Source: Sporichthya polymorpha DSM 43042 (GTDB lineage Bacteria; Actinomycetota; Actinomycetes; Sporichthyales; Sporichthyaceae). Taken from it: DNA of 64,000 nucleotides. The position numbers and the translations under genes were made by a program. This document shows, one piece after another, positions 8,416 through 16,445 of the stretch (positions within the stretch are counted from its first letter, which is position 1; every line of letters begins with the position of its first letter). The notes under the pieces were generated by a model. It saw only the letters and a program-made list of their open reading frames with translations, was not told the DNA's origin and searched no databases. The stretch lies in NCBI RefSeq assembly GCF_000384115.1, contig NZ_KB913029.1:1894907-1958906 (forward strand), written 5' to 3'.

Positions 8416-8847
8416 TTACTTACGGCCGCGCCGCCCGCGCCGGGCCTGCTCCGCCTTCGCGCAGACGCGCTCGAGATCCGCCCGCATCGAGTCCCGCATC
8501 GACCGGAACAACCAGCCGCCCATCGGGAACGCGGGAATCTGCTCCTCCAGGCCTCCGCGCATCCGCATCGCCAGGCCGCGTTCGGTGACGACGAACTTCT
8601 CCACCTCGGACCACGGCACGCGACGGGTGCGGAACCATCCGACGACCACGACCTCGTCGCCGAGCATCAGCCGCATGCGCGCCGCCCGGTAGGACACGAC
8701 CGCGAGGACCGCGGCGCCGCCGTAGCCGATCACCTTGTCCGACGGATCGGAGCCGAGCTGACCGCCCCACAGCAGGATCAGCGACACCAGCGCCCACGGC
8801 AGGAAGCTGGCCAGCCGCTGCAGTCGTACGGGGGCCAGCGTCTCCAC
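8416..8847 (-). CDS. PH-domain membrane protein
   Basis: A 143-residue protein with two N-terminal helices (about residues 12-28 and 42-56) followed by a short bacterial PH-like domain: MLGDEVVVVGWFRTRRVPWSEVEKFVV is the signature first half seen in low-molecular-weight antigen CFP-6-like proteins. The basic tail RRGRRGRK closes it. It lies 34 bp downstream of the AurF-type oxygenase gene on the same strand and is probably cotranscribed. Membrane-associated, function unknown. Confidence 0.8.
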   Translation of the reverse strand: METLAPVRLQRLASFLPWALVSLILLWGGQLGSDPSDKVIGYGGAAVLAVVSYRAARMRLMLGDEVVVVGWFRTRRVPWSEVEKFVVTERGLAMRMRGGLEEQIPAFPMGGWLFRSMRDSMRADLERVCAKAEQARRGRRGRK

Positions 8848-8881
8848 GGCGCGCAGTCTTGCACGCGCCGCCGGTCAGATG

Positions 8882-9799
8882 TCAGATCAGGTACGCGCGC
8901 TTCCAGATCGCCGTCGACGGGCCACCGATCAGGCCGTTCTCGCGGAGGAAGGCGGTGATCTTCTCCGCCATCCAGCGCCGTGTGTCCTGGTAGTGCGGGT
9001 TGGCCAGCGCGGCCGCGCGGCCCTCGCGCGGCGCGATGCCAACGGAGGCGTACACGCGCGGGTCGATCATCGAGTCGATGATCATGTAGGAGATGACGGC
9101 GCAGACGTGCCGGTGGAACTCGCGGCTCACCGGGTTCATCCCCGCCATGCGGTGCACGACCTCGTCGCGCGCGAACCGCACGTGGCGAGCTTCCTCGATC
9201 ACGTGGATCCGGTTCACCTGACGCATCAGCGGCTGGATGTTCTCGTCGTCCATCATCGCCCGCTGCATGCGGTCGGTCGTCTCCTCGGCGACCAGCACGG
9301 CGCCGAACATCGACGGGCCGCCCATCGTCGCCTTCGCCAGCCGCGAGAGCTCGTGCGTGAGGCGGGCCGGCTTGTAGTGCGGGACGCCGAGCTTGTCCGC
9401 GGCGCGAGCGAACATGATCGAGTGCCGGGTCTCGTCGCCGAGTTCGGTGAGCGCGTACTGCGCGTGTCGGCTGCGCGGGTCCAGGTCGTAGGCGTAGCGG
9501 GCGAGCAGCTGCATGAGGATGAGCTCGAACCACAGCCCGACCTGCATCCCCGACGCGAACTCGTGCTTCGAGAGCTCGACGCGCTGGGAGTGGGTCAGGC
9601 CCTCCCACAGCTCGGTTCCGTAGAGGGACATCCGCTCGAACGGCATGTACGGCAGGTCGTCGACGAGCGGGGCGTCCCAGCCGACCTCGGTGACGGGGTC
9701 GAAGGAGTGCCGGGCCGAGGACTCGAGCAGCCGGCCGGCGACGTGCTCGCGCCGGGTCTCGAGCTCGGTGCCGGACAGCGGGTGAAGCGGCGGGGTCAT
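8882..9799 (-). CDS. AurF-type diiron oxygenase
   Basis: A 305-residue helical diiron protein of the p-aminobenzoate N-oxygenase (AurF) family, which oxidises aryl amines or related substrates using two irons. Metal ligands are visible as paired motifs: WFELILMQLLARY with ELGDETRHSIMFAR (E..ExxxH type), and LVAEETTDRMQ with HVIEEARHVRFARDEV. A longer frame begins at 9826, but that ATG sits inside a palindrome and lacks a ribosome site, whereas the ATG at 9799 is preceded by GGGAGGG; I therefore start here. A TetR gene is divergent. Substrate unknown. Confidence 0.88.
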   Translation of the reverse strand: MTPPLHPLSGTELETRREHVAGRLLESSARHSFDPVTEVGWDAPLVDDLPYMPFERMSLYGTELWEGLTHSQRVELSKHEFASGMQVGLWFELILMQLLARYAYDLDPRSRHAQYALTELGDETRHSIMFARAADKLGVPHYKPARLTHELSRLAKATMGGPSMFGAVLVAEETTDRMQRAMMDDENIQPLMRQVNRIHVIEEARHVRFARDEVVHRMAGMNPVSREFHRHVCAVISYMIIDSMIDPRVYASVGIAPREGRAAALANPHYQDTRRWMAEKITAFLRENGLIGGPSTAIWKRAYLI

Positions 9800-9818
9800 T
9801 CGGCCCTCCCAGTCGAGG

Positions 9819-9866
9819 TGGTACATCGAGTACCACTCTTACCCGGTACACGGTACGCCACGTACC
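9819..9866. promoter_or_regulatory. Two GGTAC-N5-GTACC operators in divergent promoter
   Basis: Two inverted repeats with identical arms and spacer length: TGGTAC-ATCGA-GTACCA at 9819-9835 and GGTAC-GCCAC-GTACC at 9852-9866, centred 32 bp (about three helical turns) apart. They fill the gap between the AurF-type oxygenase and the TetR gene, so they are the likely binding sites of that TetR protein, controlling both directions. Confidence 0.6.
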
Positions 9867-9888
9867 AGTCATTGGCTAGGCTGTTCTC

Positions 9889-10587
9889 GTGACGAGCCCC
9901 GAGCCCCTGTCCGGCCAGGCCGCCCGGTGGGCCGGGCAGCGCGAGCGCCGGCAGGCCGAGTTCGTCGACTCGGCGCTCCGCGTCATTGCGCAGCAGGGCC
10001 CGAGCGCGTCGCTGGAGGACTTCGCCGCCGAGGCCGGCGTCGCGCGCACGCGCGTCTACCGGCACTTCACCGACCGCGCGGACCTCGAACGCGCGATCTC
10101 CGCTCGCGTCGCGGGCATGATCGTCGCCGAACTCGAGCCGCTCTGGCGCCCCGAGGGTTCGGCCCGGCAGATGATCCGCGGCGCGATCGCCGCGCACGTC
10201 GGCTGGCTCGCCGAGAACCGCAACCTCTACGCCTACCTGCGCCGGCACGCGCGGCCGGACGACGACGACGGCGCGCTCGACGGCTACGCGGGGGTGCGCC
10301 GGGCGGTGGCCGACCACCTCACGCGGTTGTTCGGCGCCTACCTCTCGCTGGTGGGCGTCGAGAACCAGACGACCGAGACCATCGCCTACGCGGTCGTGGG
10401 CATGGTCGAGTCGGTCAGTGAACGGTGGACGGAGCAGGGCGGCCCGGAGGGCAGCGCCGACGGTGCCGAGGACGCCGACGTGATCGTCGAGCACCTGTCC
10501 GCGTGGACCTGGGCGATGATCTCGACCGCGCTGGCCAGTGTCGGGGTCGAACTCGACCCCGACCTGCCGCTACCGCCCCTGCTCTGA
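9889..10587 (+). CDS. TetR family regulator (divergent to AurF-type gene)
   Basis: A 232-residue repressor. The N-terminal helix-turn-helix reads QAEFVDSALRVIAQQG, then SLEDFAAEAGVARTRVYRHF (about residues 38-57), with the typical YRHFTDRADLE end of TetR domains. The C-terminal ligand domain is unclassified. It starts at GTG 9889 and is divergent from the oxygenase, with a pair of matched palindromes between them, so it most likely represses the oxygenase and itself. Its 3' end overlaps the convergent MarR-like gene by 18 bp. Confidence 0.9.
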   Translation: MTSPEPLSGQAARWAGQRERRQAEFVDSALRVIAQQGPSASLEDFAAEAGVARTRVYRHFTDRADLERAISARVAGMIVAELEPLWRPEGSARQMIRGAIAAHVGWLAENRNLYAYLRRHARPDDDDGALDGYAGVRRAVADHLTRLFGAYLSLVGVENQTTETIAYAVVGMVESVSERWTEQGGPEGSADGAEDADVIVEHLSAWTWAMISTALASVGVELDPDLPLPPLL

Positions 10588-10998
10588 ACCTTCGAGGTTC
10601 TCGGCCATCCGCGCCAGCGCGGAAACGACCGCCGCGTACTCGTCCGCGGAGAAGCCCTGCGTCACCTGCGCCCGCAGCGTGGCGACGTCGAGGGACACCC
10701 GGGAGTACGCCTCCTCACCGTCGGGGGTGAGGGCGTAGACGTCGCCGTCGATCTCGGCCCAGCCACGCCGGACGAGATCGTCGACGACATCGGTCTGCGT
10801 GACGGAGGCCGGGAGCCAGAACGCCAGCATCGCCTCGGCGATCTGCGCCCGGTTCCGCGGCCCCTCACGCAGGACGTTGAGCACCTGCCAGTGGCGCCGT
10901 CGCATGCCGCTGCGGGCGAGTACGCGGTCGAGCGACTCCTCGAGCAGGTTGTCGAGGTGCTTGATCCAGTACCCGAGCGGCCGATCGGTCGGGATCAA
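10570..10998 (-). CDS. MarR-like winged-helix regulator
   Basis: A 142-residue winged-helix protein: LGYWIKHLDNLLEESLDRVL, then RRHWQVLNVLREGPRNRAQI and a wing region at DGDVYALTPDGEEAYSRV. The WIKHLDNLLE start and length fit small actinobacterial MarR proteins. It overlaps the upstream TetR gene by ATGA (10995-10998), so the two regulators are translationally coupled. No target gene is adjacent in the same operon, so the regulon is unknown. Confidence 0.8.
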   Translation of the reverse strand: MIPTDRPLGYWIKHLDNLLEESLDRVLARSGMRRRHWQVLNVLREGPRNRAQIAEAMLAFWLPASVTQTDVVDDLVRRGWAEIDGDVYALTPDGEEAYSRVSLDVATLRAQVTQGFSADEYAAVVSALARMAENLEGSEQGR

Positions 10999-11579
10999 CC
11001 CGTCGGCTTGCGCCCGGTCAGGCCCCAGTGCACGAGGCGGCGGGCAGCAGCAGCGTCGGACGGTCCGGCCAGCAGCAGCGTGGCGAGGACGTCGGCGTTG
11101 CCCGCGACCTCCTTGGTCTTGCCGCCGACGACGGCGAGACCGGCGGCAGCGTTGCCCACCACGGTCTGGCGAACCTTCGCGAAGCGCTTGTCACCCTCGG
11201 CGGCCGCGGTGTCGATGACCCGCAGCAGCGCCTCGTTCTTCTTCACGTACGCGGCGACGGCGGCGATCACCTGGTCCACCGCGGCACCCGCGTTGCGCGC
11301 ACCGGCGCCTGCGGTCTTCAGGCCGGCGGACTCCTTCGCCGTGTCCTGAGCGAGCGCCAGCACGGCGGTCTCGACGTCGGCGAAGTACTGGTAGAACGTC
11401 GCTGGCGACGTGCCGACCTCGCGCACGACGTCGGTGACCCGCACGTTGCGGTACGACATCGAACCGAGCAGGGTGCTCAGTGCCTCGAGGATGCGGTCCC
11501 GGGTCTCGGTCGCTCGACGCCCGGCGACGCGCTTGTCGACGGTGCGGAGCTTGACTTTCGGAGCGTCAGATTTAGCCAC
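10995..11579 (-). CDS. TetR family regulator
   Basis: A 194-residue TetR-type protein starting with GTG at 11579. The DNA-binding unit is at about residues 20-65: RDRILEALSTLLGSMSYRNV followed by VREVGTSPATFYQYFADVE. The C-terminal part is Ala-rich and helical (DTAKESAGLKTAGAGARNAG), as in mycobacterial TetR proteins. It is the first gene of a two-gene regulator operon; its target is unknown. Confidence 0.88.
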   Translation of the reverse strand: MAKSDAPKVKLRTVDKRVAGRRATETRDRILEALSTLLGSMSYRNVRVTDVVREVGTSPATFYQYFADVETAVLALAQDTAKESAGLKTAGAGARNAGAAVDQVIAAVAAYVKKNEALLRVIDTAAAEGDKRFAKVRQTVVGNAAAGLAVVGGKTKEVAGNADVLATLLLAGPSDAAAARRLVHWGLTGRKPTG

Positions 11580-11661
11580 GAGGGCATCGTAACAACAAGA
11601 TCTGACGACTGATCAACGGCCTGTGGACGATGCGCCACGAGAAGGTGGGAAGGATCGGGGT

Positions 11662-12168
11662 ATGGAGATCTCCGACCTGTTGCGTGAGTTGTACGGCCGG
11701 ATCGCCCCGTTGGCGCGGGATGCGGTCGACGGTCTGGACGCCGATGCGCTGAATGCGCGCCCTGCCCCGACGGCCAATCACATCGGTTGGCTGGTGTGGC
11801 ATCTCACTCGAGTGCTGGACCATCAGGTGGGCGAGGTCTCGGGAAACTCGCAGGTCTGGATTGACGGGGATCACGCCGCCCGACTGGGCCTGGACGCCGA
11901 TCCCGACGACATCGGCTACGGCCACACCTCCGAGCAGGTCGCGGCGGTGCGGCCGCAGAGTCCGGCCGACCTGATCCCTTACCTCGACGCCGTCGACGCA
12001 CGGACCGCCGAGTACCTCGGCTCGCTGACCGGAGCCGACCTCGACCGCGTCGTCGACACCTCCTACGACCCGCCGGTCACCCTCGGGGTCCGGCTGGTCA
12101 GCGTCGCGGACGACTGTCTCCAGCACGCCGGGCAGGCGGCCTACGTGCGGGGTCTGCTTGGCCGCTGA
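11662..12168 (+). CDS. DinB family protein (mycothiol-dependent enzyme fold)
   Basis: A 168-residue four-helix protein of the DinB/DUF664 superfamily. MEISDLLRELYGRIAPLARD, then HIGWLVWHLTRVLDHQVGEV gives the first metal histidines, and the final helix DDCLQHAGQAAYVRGLL the third, the common H..H..H nickel/zinc site. Members include mycothiol-dependent transferases and detoxification enzymes. I start at ATG 11662 because GGAAGGATCGGGG precedes it; an upstream GTG at 11623 is open but less likely. The FhuF-like gene overlaps its end. Confidence 0.85.
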   Translation: MEISDLLRELYGRIAPLARDAVDGLDADALNARPAPTANHIGWLVWHLTRVLDHQVGEVSGNSQVWIDGDHAARLGLDADPDDIGYGHTSEQVAAVRPQSPADLIPYLDAVDARTAEYLGSLTGADLDRVVDTSYDPPVTLGVRLVSVADDCLQHAGQAAYVRGLLGR

Positions 12169-12943
12169 CGTGCGGGTCCTCGACGCGCTCGCCGCCGCCT
12201 CGGAACTCGGACCGTTCTTCGCCCTCGACACCGACCTCCCGCCGGCGACGTCCGCCGACGGCGCCCCGACCTGGCGGCCGTTCTCCGACCTGACCGACGA
12301 CCACGACGTCACGCGCGCCCGGATCGCCGCGATCCGCACCGGCATCGCCGAGCGCGGTGGTCTCCCGCTCGAGGAGGTGCCGCCGCGGGCGGCGGCGTCC
12401 CTCGCTCACCTCGGCCTGGCGTCGCGACTGATCTCGCCGGTTCTCGGGGCCGCGCTGTTGCGGGGCGTCGTCCCTGACCTGCGCGGCCTGTGGTGGCGGG
12501 ACGTGCTCGGCCCCGTCCCGCTCACGCTGCCCCACCCCGGCGGCACCGAGGTCGCGGGCGACGACCCGGTCGCGGTCGCCGACGCCCTGTCCGCCCAGTG
12601 GGCGGCCGGTCCGGTGGCCGCCCTGACCACCGCGATCGCGGCGGCCGGGGGCGTCTCGTCGCGGTTGCTGTGGGGGAACGTGGCGTCCGCGGCGGCGGGT
12701 GCGGTCAAGATGCTCACCGCCGCGTCACCCCAGCACGGCGCGGTCGCGCTCGCGGTCGGCAACCGCCTGGTCGCGCAGGCGCCGCTGGACGGCGCCGGCA
12801 CCTTCACCGGACCAGCATTTCGCCGCAGTACCTGCTGCCTCTACTACCAGGTGCCCGGCGGCGGGTACTGCGGCGACTGTGTTCTGCTGGGGCGTCAGAC
12901 CCCGACGGACTCCCGCGGGGGCGGAGCGACCTCGGGACGCTGA
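12158..12943 (+). CDS. FhuF-like [2Fe-2S] protein
   Basis: About 261 residues with the hallmark C-terminal motif of ferric-siderophore reductase FhuF: STCCLYYQVPGGGYCGDCVL, i.e. CC-x10-C-x2-C, which ligates a 2Fe-2S cluster. FhuF proteins reduce ferric siderophores in the cytoplasm to release iron. The upstream start is uncertain: TTG at 12158 (overlapping the DinB stop) or GTG at 12170 just after it; neither has a good Shine-Dalgarno. Its 3' end overlaps the convergent cbtA by 49 bp. No siderophore genes are nearby. Confidence 0.85.
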   Translation: MAADVRVLDALAAASELGPFFALDTDLPPATSADGAPTWRPFSDLTDDHDVTRARIAAIRTGIAERGGLPLEEVPPRAAASLAHLGLASRLISPVLGAALLRGVVPDLRGLWWRDVLGPVPLTLPHPGGTEVAGDDPVAVADALSAQWAAGPVAALTTAIAAAGGVSSRLLWGNVASAAAGAVKMLTAASPQHGAVALAVGNRLVAQAPLDGAGTFTGPAFRRSTCCLYYQVPGGGYCGDCVLLGRQTPTDSRGGGATSGR

Positions 12944-13764
12944 CCGGAGCGGAGCAGCCGGTCGGCGAGCGGCGCGAACACGACGCCGATCACGCCCCAG
13001 AGCAGAGCCTGCGCGGCGATCGCGTACACGCGGAACTCCGCGAGCACGTCGGCCGGGAAGCCCGGGAACACGATGTTGCCGTCCGGGTCGCGCAGCGCCC
13101 GCGGGGTCTCGGTCGCCCGCTGCCCGCCGTCGGCCAGCTCGTTCGCGTCGAGGTGTCCCAGCGGCGGGAGCAGCAGGAGGGCGACCGTGATGACCGCGAC
13201 GAACCCGGCGCCGGCGAGCAGCGCGGCGTTCCACGTCCCGAACCGCGGCTGCAACCGCTGCCCGACCGCGGTCGCGATCACCGCGGCGAGCACGCCGAGA
13301 ATCAGCGTCAGCAGGAACAGGCCGGCGCGGTCGTCGATCGTGTCGTCGTTGCTGGCGGCCGGCGGGTTCGCCGGGTACCGGATGAACGGGATCAGCGACA
13401 CCGTCACGAACCCGGCCGCGGCCACGAGCAGCGCGAGCTGCCGGGCCCGGATCCGGCCGGTGCGGCCGAGGCAGACGGTGTAGGTCACCGCGTACAGCGC
13501 ACCGAGCGCGAGGCCGAAGGCCACGAGCCCGATGCCGAGACCGAGCGTGGACTGCATGCCCCGGCTGACGACGTCACCGCCGTCGTCGGCGACGACCTCG
13601 AAGCCGGCGGCGCGGTCGAGCGCCTCCTGCGCGGCGGCCAGGCCGTCCTCGTAGGCGATCGCACGGTCGATCAGCGGCTCGGCGAAGATCAGCGCGAAGA
13701 TCCACGCCGCCAGGCCACCGACGGCACCGGCGAGCAGCCCGCTGAAGATGAGTTTCTTCTCCAC
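12895..13764 (-). CDS. cbtA: CbtA, predicted cobalt transporter subunit
   Basis: A 289-residue membrane protein with the N-terminal signature of the CbtA family: EKKLIFSGLLAGAVGGLAAW followed by FALIFAEPLIDRAI, plus further helices near residues 75-95, 112-130, 150-170, 180-200 and 250-270. CbtA pairs with CbtB in B12-controlled predicted cobalt uptake. It lies 29 bp downstream of cbtB and behind a cobalamin riboswitch on the same strand, which supports the assignment strongly. Confidence 0.92.
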   Translation of the reverse strand: MEKKLIFSGLLAGAVGGLAAWIFALIFAEPLIDRAIAYEDGLAAAQEALDRAAGFEVVADDGGDVVSRGMQSTLGLGIGLVAFGLALGALYAVTYTVCLGRTGRIRARQLALLVAAAGFVTVSLIPFIRYPANPPAASNDDTIDDRAGLFLLTLILGVLAAVIATAVGQRLQPRFGTWNAALLAGAGFVAVITVALLLLPPLGHLDANELADGGQRATETPRALRDPDGNIVFPGFPADVLAEFRVYAIAAQALLWGVIGVVFAPLADRLLRSGQRPEVAPPPRESVGV

Positions 13765-13793
13765 GGGTGTCCCCTCAGGTCAGACCCGACGGG

Positions 13794-14015
13794 TCAGTGG
13801 CAGGGGAAGCCGAGGAAGTGGCGCGCGTCGTGGATGAGCTCGTGGACCTGCGCACCGCTGAAGACGGCGGTCGCGCCCTGCTCCACACCGATGAAGTAGT
13901 AGACGATCATCGCGACGACGGTCGTCCCGAGGAGCCACGTCATCGCGGCCGAGGTCGGGAGGACCAGCGGCGTCGCGGTCTCGTGGGTGTGCGCGTTCGG
14001 GGTCGTGCTGCTCAT
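13794..14015 (-). CDS. cbtB: CbtB, small cobalt transporter subunit
   Basis: A 73-residue protein with one membrane helix (SAAMTWLLGTTVVAMIVYYF) and a histidine-rich C-terminus QVHELIHDARHFLGFPCH, the hallmark of CbtB. The longer open frame to 14102 runs into the riboswitch; the ATG at 14015 follows GAGGAGCC, so I start there. It is the promoter-proximal gene of the B12-controlled cbtBA operon and probably contributes the metal-binding site. Confidence 0.93.
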   Translation of the reverse strand: MSSTTPNAHTHETATPLVLPTSAAMTWLLGTTVVAMIVYYFIGVEQGATAVFSGAQVHELIHDARHFLGFPCH

Positions 14016-14049
14016 GTCGGCTCCTCGGGGATCGTGCGTCCCACTGCTT

Positions 14050-14175
14050 GGGGCGGCGTCGTGAGGGCCGGTGTCCTGACTCGCCCCGATCGCTCGGAGC
14101 ACACAGTGGCGCGACCGTGCCGGACTTTCACCGGCTTCCCCGGGCCCTCGCGCGTCTCGACCCTACCGCTCGGGT
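14050..14175 (-). promoter_or_regulatory. Cobalamin riboswitch upstream of cbtBA
   Basis: Read on the minus strand, the leader shows the conserved order GGGGAAGCCGGTGAAAGTCC, then the B12 box GCGCCACTGTG (14102-14112) and GAGTCAGGACACCGGCC near 14070-14087. These match the cobalamin riboswitch core. It ends about 35 nt before cbtB. By family knowledge, adenosylcobalamin binding should lower cbtBA expression, probably through the ribosome site GAGGAG. Outer boundaries are approximate. Confidence 0.93.
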
Positions 14176-14191
14176 TCCCTAGGGTCGAGGC

Positions 14192-15085
14192 GTGCTACGT
14201 CTCCCCATCCCGGTGGTCCGGGCCACACTGCCCCTCGTCCGTGAACTCAGCGTCGCCCCCCGGTTGCCTCGACCGGTGCGCCGGGCCGCGCTCGACCTCG
14301 TCGCCGGCTCGATGCCGCGCCCGGGCGGGACGCGCGCGACGTGGGGTCGCATCGGCGGCGTCCCCGCACTGCGCGTCGACCCGCCCGGAGATCCCAAGCC
14401 GCGGGAGGCCGGCGCCGTCCTCTACTTCCACGGTGGCGGGTACGTGGTGGGGTCGCCGACCTCGCACCGTCCCGGCTTCGTCCGGCTCGCGGTCGGCACC
14501 GGCCTGCCGGTGATCGGCCTGGACTACCGCCTCGCGCCCGAGCACCCGTTCCCGGCCGCCTTCGACGACGGGGTCGCCGCCTACCGCGCGCTGCGCGCGG
14601 GCGGGACGCCGGCCGACCGGATCATCCTCGGCGGCGACTCGGCCGGGGCCGGCATGGCGCTCGCGCTGGCGATGCGCCTGCGGGACGAGGGGGAGCGGCC
14701 GCGCTGCGCCGCGCTCATCTGCCCGTGGGTGGACCTCACCGCCGATGCGTCCTGGCGCTCGGGCGACGACCCGGACCCGCTGCTCAGCCGCGCCGCCGTG
14801 CTCGGGTTCGCCCGCGACTACGTCGGCGGGGCCAGCGACGACTGGCGCGCGTCCCCGCTGCACGCGGACCTTGCCGGTCTGCCGCCGCTCGTGGTGCACA
14901 CCGCCGGCGACGACATCCTGCGCGCCGACGGGTTCGAGCTCGTCGAGCGGGCGCGCGCGGCCGGGGTGAACGTCGACCACCGCGACTACCCCGGCCTCTG
15001 GCACGACTTCCACGCCCTCGCGGGCCTGCTCGGCGCCGGGGACGACGCCCTCGTCGACCTGGTCGAGGCGATCCTGCGCACCTAG
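14192..15085 (+). CDS. Alpha/beta hydrolase (hormone-sensitive lipase family esterase)
   Basis: A 297-residue esterase. The oxyanion-hole motif HGGGY (residues about 81-85) and the nucleophile elbow GDSAG (about 149-153) define the HSL/family IV group; the catalytic Asp and His are in HTAGDDILRADG and LWHDFH. GTG start at 14192, only 20 bp from the 5' end of the divergent riboswitch. Cytoplasmic, acts on short or medium acyl esters; natural substrate unknown. Confidence 0.92.
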   Translation: MLRLPIPVVRATLPLVRELSVAPRLPRPVRRAALDLVAGSMPRPGGTRATWGRIGGVPALRVDPPGDPKPREAGAVLYFHGGGYVVGSPTSHRPGFVRLAVGTGLPVIGLDYRLAPEHPFPAAFDDGVAAYRALRAGGTPADRIILGGDSAGAGMALALAMRLRDEGERPRCAALICPWVDLTADASWRSGDDPDPLLSRAAVLGFARDYVGGASDDWRASPLHADLAGLPPLVVHTAGDDILRADGFELVERARAAGVNVDHRDYPGLWHDFHALAGLLGAGDDALVDLVEAILRT

Positions 15086-15118
15086 GCGACCGGCCGACCG
15101 TCGGGCCGTCGAGGGCGC

Positions 15119-15265
15119 TCAGCCCCCGTGGTGCGGCGGCCGCTGGCGGCGCAGCCACTCCTCGTGGGCGTCGGTGTCGGAGTCGCCGGGACGGTCGTCG
15201 CCCCAGCCGCGGTCGGAGTCGTCCTCGCTGCGGTCGGGGATCACGGGGCGCTCGGGATCGGTCAT
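15119..15265 (-). CDS. Small acidic conserved-type protein, 48 aa
   Basis: A short frame from ATG 15265 to TGA 15119 encoding 48 residues: MTDPERPVIPDRSEDDSDRG, then DDRPGDSDTDAHEEWLRRQR. A GGGAG ribosome site stands 5-6 bp before the ATG, and codon third positions are GC-rich. Short DxD-rich proteins ending in HEEWLRRxRPPHHxx occur widely in actinobacteria; role unknown. It lies downstream of the secreted-protein gene, past its terminator. Confidence 0.6.
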   Translation of the reverse strand: MTDPERPVIPDRSEDDSDRGWGDDRPGDSDTDAHEEWLRRQRPPHHGG

Positions 15266-15316
15266 CTCGCTCCCACGGTACGCCGCCCGCCGGTCGGGAC
15301 CCTGGCCCGGACGACA

Positions 15317-15348
15317 ACGAAGGCCGCGGCGTGCGCCGCGGCCTTCGT
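15317..15348 (-). terminator. Rho-independent-type hairpin
   Basis: Two 15-base perfect arms (ACGAAGGCCGCGGCG and its complement) separated by TG. It follows the stop of the secreted-protein gene on the minus strand by 36 bp and is the likely terminator; no U-tract is needed in many actinobacterial terminators. Confidence 0.7.
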
Positions 15349-15383
15349 CGAGTGGTGTCGGAGGGTTCGGGGTGCCGGTGCGG

Positions 15384-16304
15384 TCAGTCCATCGAGATGA
15401 TGCGGACCATGCCGTCGGCGACGTACGTCGACCCGGGATTGTTCGGGTCCGGGAAGAAGCAGATCAGCGCGTACGTACCGGGCTCCACCGAGTACTTCAG
15501 GAACTGCCGGTTGCCGGGCGAGAGCGTGTCGCCGCCCGCGTAGCCGGACAGGACGAACCCGCCGTCGCCGGTGCCCCGGAACAGGTTCGCGACCTGCTCC
15601 TCGGTCGTGCCCGGCTGGACCTCGAGGAACGCGGCCTGCAGCCACTCGTGGCCCTTGCGTATCGCGTTGACGATCTCGACGGTGCCGGTTGCCGGCAGTC
15701 GGCTCGCGCCCTTGTACTCGTTGTCGCCGGTCATCTTGATGACCGGGACGCCGTCCGGCAGCGCCGCGGGATTCTTGCCCGGGACGATCTTCAGCTTGTA
15801 GAGGTGGCCTCCGGGCGGGCCGACGTTGTCGCTGATGAAGTAGTTGCCGGGCTTGAGGTTGACGATGGCGGTGGCCATCGAGCCCATGCTGGCGTTCGCC
15901 CCGCCGTAGGTGATGGTGTTGCGCTGCATCCGCTTGACGGCCTTCGCGTTCTCCGCGCCGCCCTCGCGGTACATCCGGCCCAGCGCGCGCGTGTCGGCGC
16001 GCATCTGCTTCACGGTGTAGCCGGGCTTGAACTGGAACAGGGAGAGAAGGTGGTCCTCGTCCTCGGCCAGCACGCGCAGGTGGAGCGGACCCGCGGGCTG
16101 CGTCAGCGCGCCCTCGACCACCGTGCGGTCCTCCGAGATCGTGAAGGTGATCAGCGGAGCGTGGTTCTTCTTGGCGACGGCTTTCGTCTCGGCCGCCGGG
16201 GCCGTCTCGACGGCGGTGGCGGTGCCCAGGGGAGCGACCGCCGCCACCAGAGCGACCGCTGTGGTGGCACACACCGTGCGCAAACTTGCGAGCATCACGT
16301 GCAC
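15384..16304 (-). CDS. Secreted protein of unknown function
   Basis: A 306-residue protein with a clear signal peptide (TVCATTAVALVAAVAPLGTA, cleavage expected after about residue 31). The mature chain has two similar beta-rich parts: TAIVNLKPGNYFISDNVGPP with HLYKLKIVPG, and RQFLKYSVEPGTYALICFFPD with VADGMVRII. The 'PGTYALICFFPD' ending recalls cupredoxin-like or bacterial immunoglobulin-like domains, but the copper ligands are not all present. No cysteine pair is obvious. It has its own terminator. Confidence 0.75.
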   Translation of the reverse strand: MHVMLASLRTVCATTAVALVAAVAPLGTATAVETAPAAETKAVAKKNHAPLITFTISEDRTVVEGALTQPAGPLHLRVLAEDEDHLLSLFQFKPGYTVKQMRADTRALGRMYREGGAENAKAVKRMQRNTITYGGANASMGSMATAIVNLKPGNYFISDNVGPPGGHLYKLKIVPGKNPAALPDGVPVIKMTGDNEYKGASRLPATGTVEIVNAIRKGHEWLQAAFLEVQPGTTEEQVANLFRGTGDGGFVLSGYAGGDTLSPGNRQFLKYSVEPGTYALICFFPDPNNPGSTYVADGMVRIISMD

Positions 16305-16445
16305 CCTTCGTCCCTCTGCTCCAGCGTCGCTCCCATTTGCGACCTGGAAGGCCCAACCTAACGCCGATTCCCTTCCCCAGGGAGTCCTCCGTAAGGGGGG
16401 AAATTGGTGTCGGGTATCCCTTTTGGATCAGGGAGGTAGCGGCAG

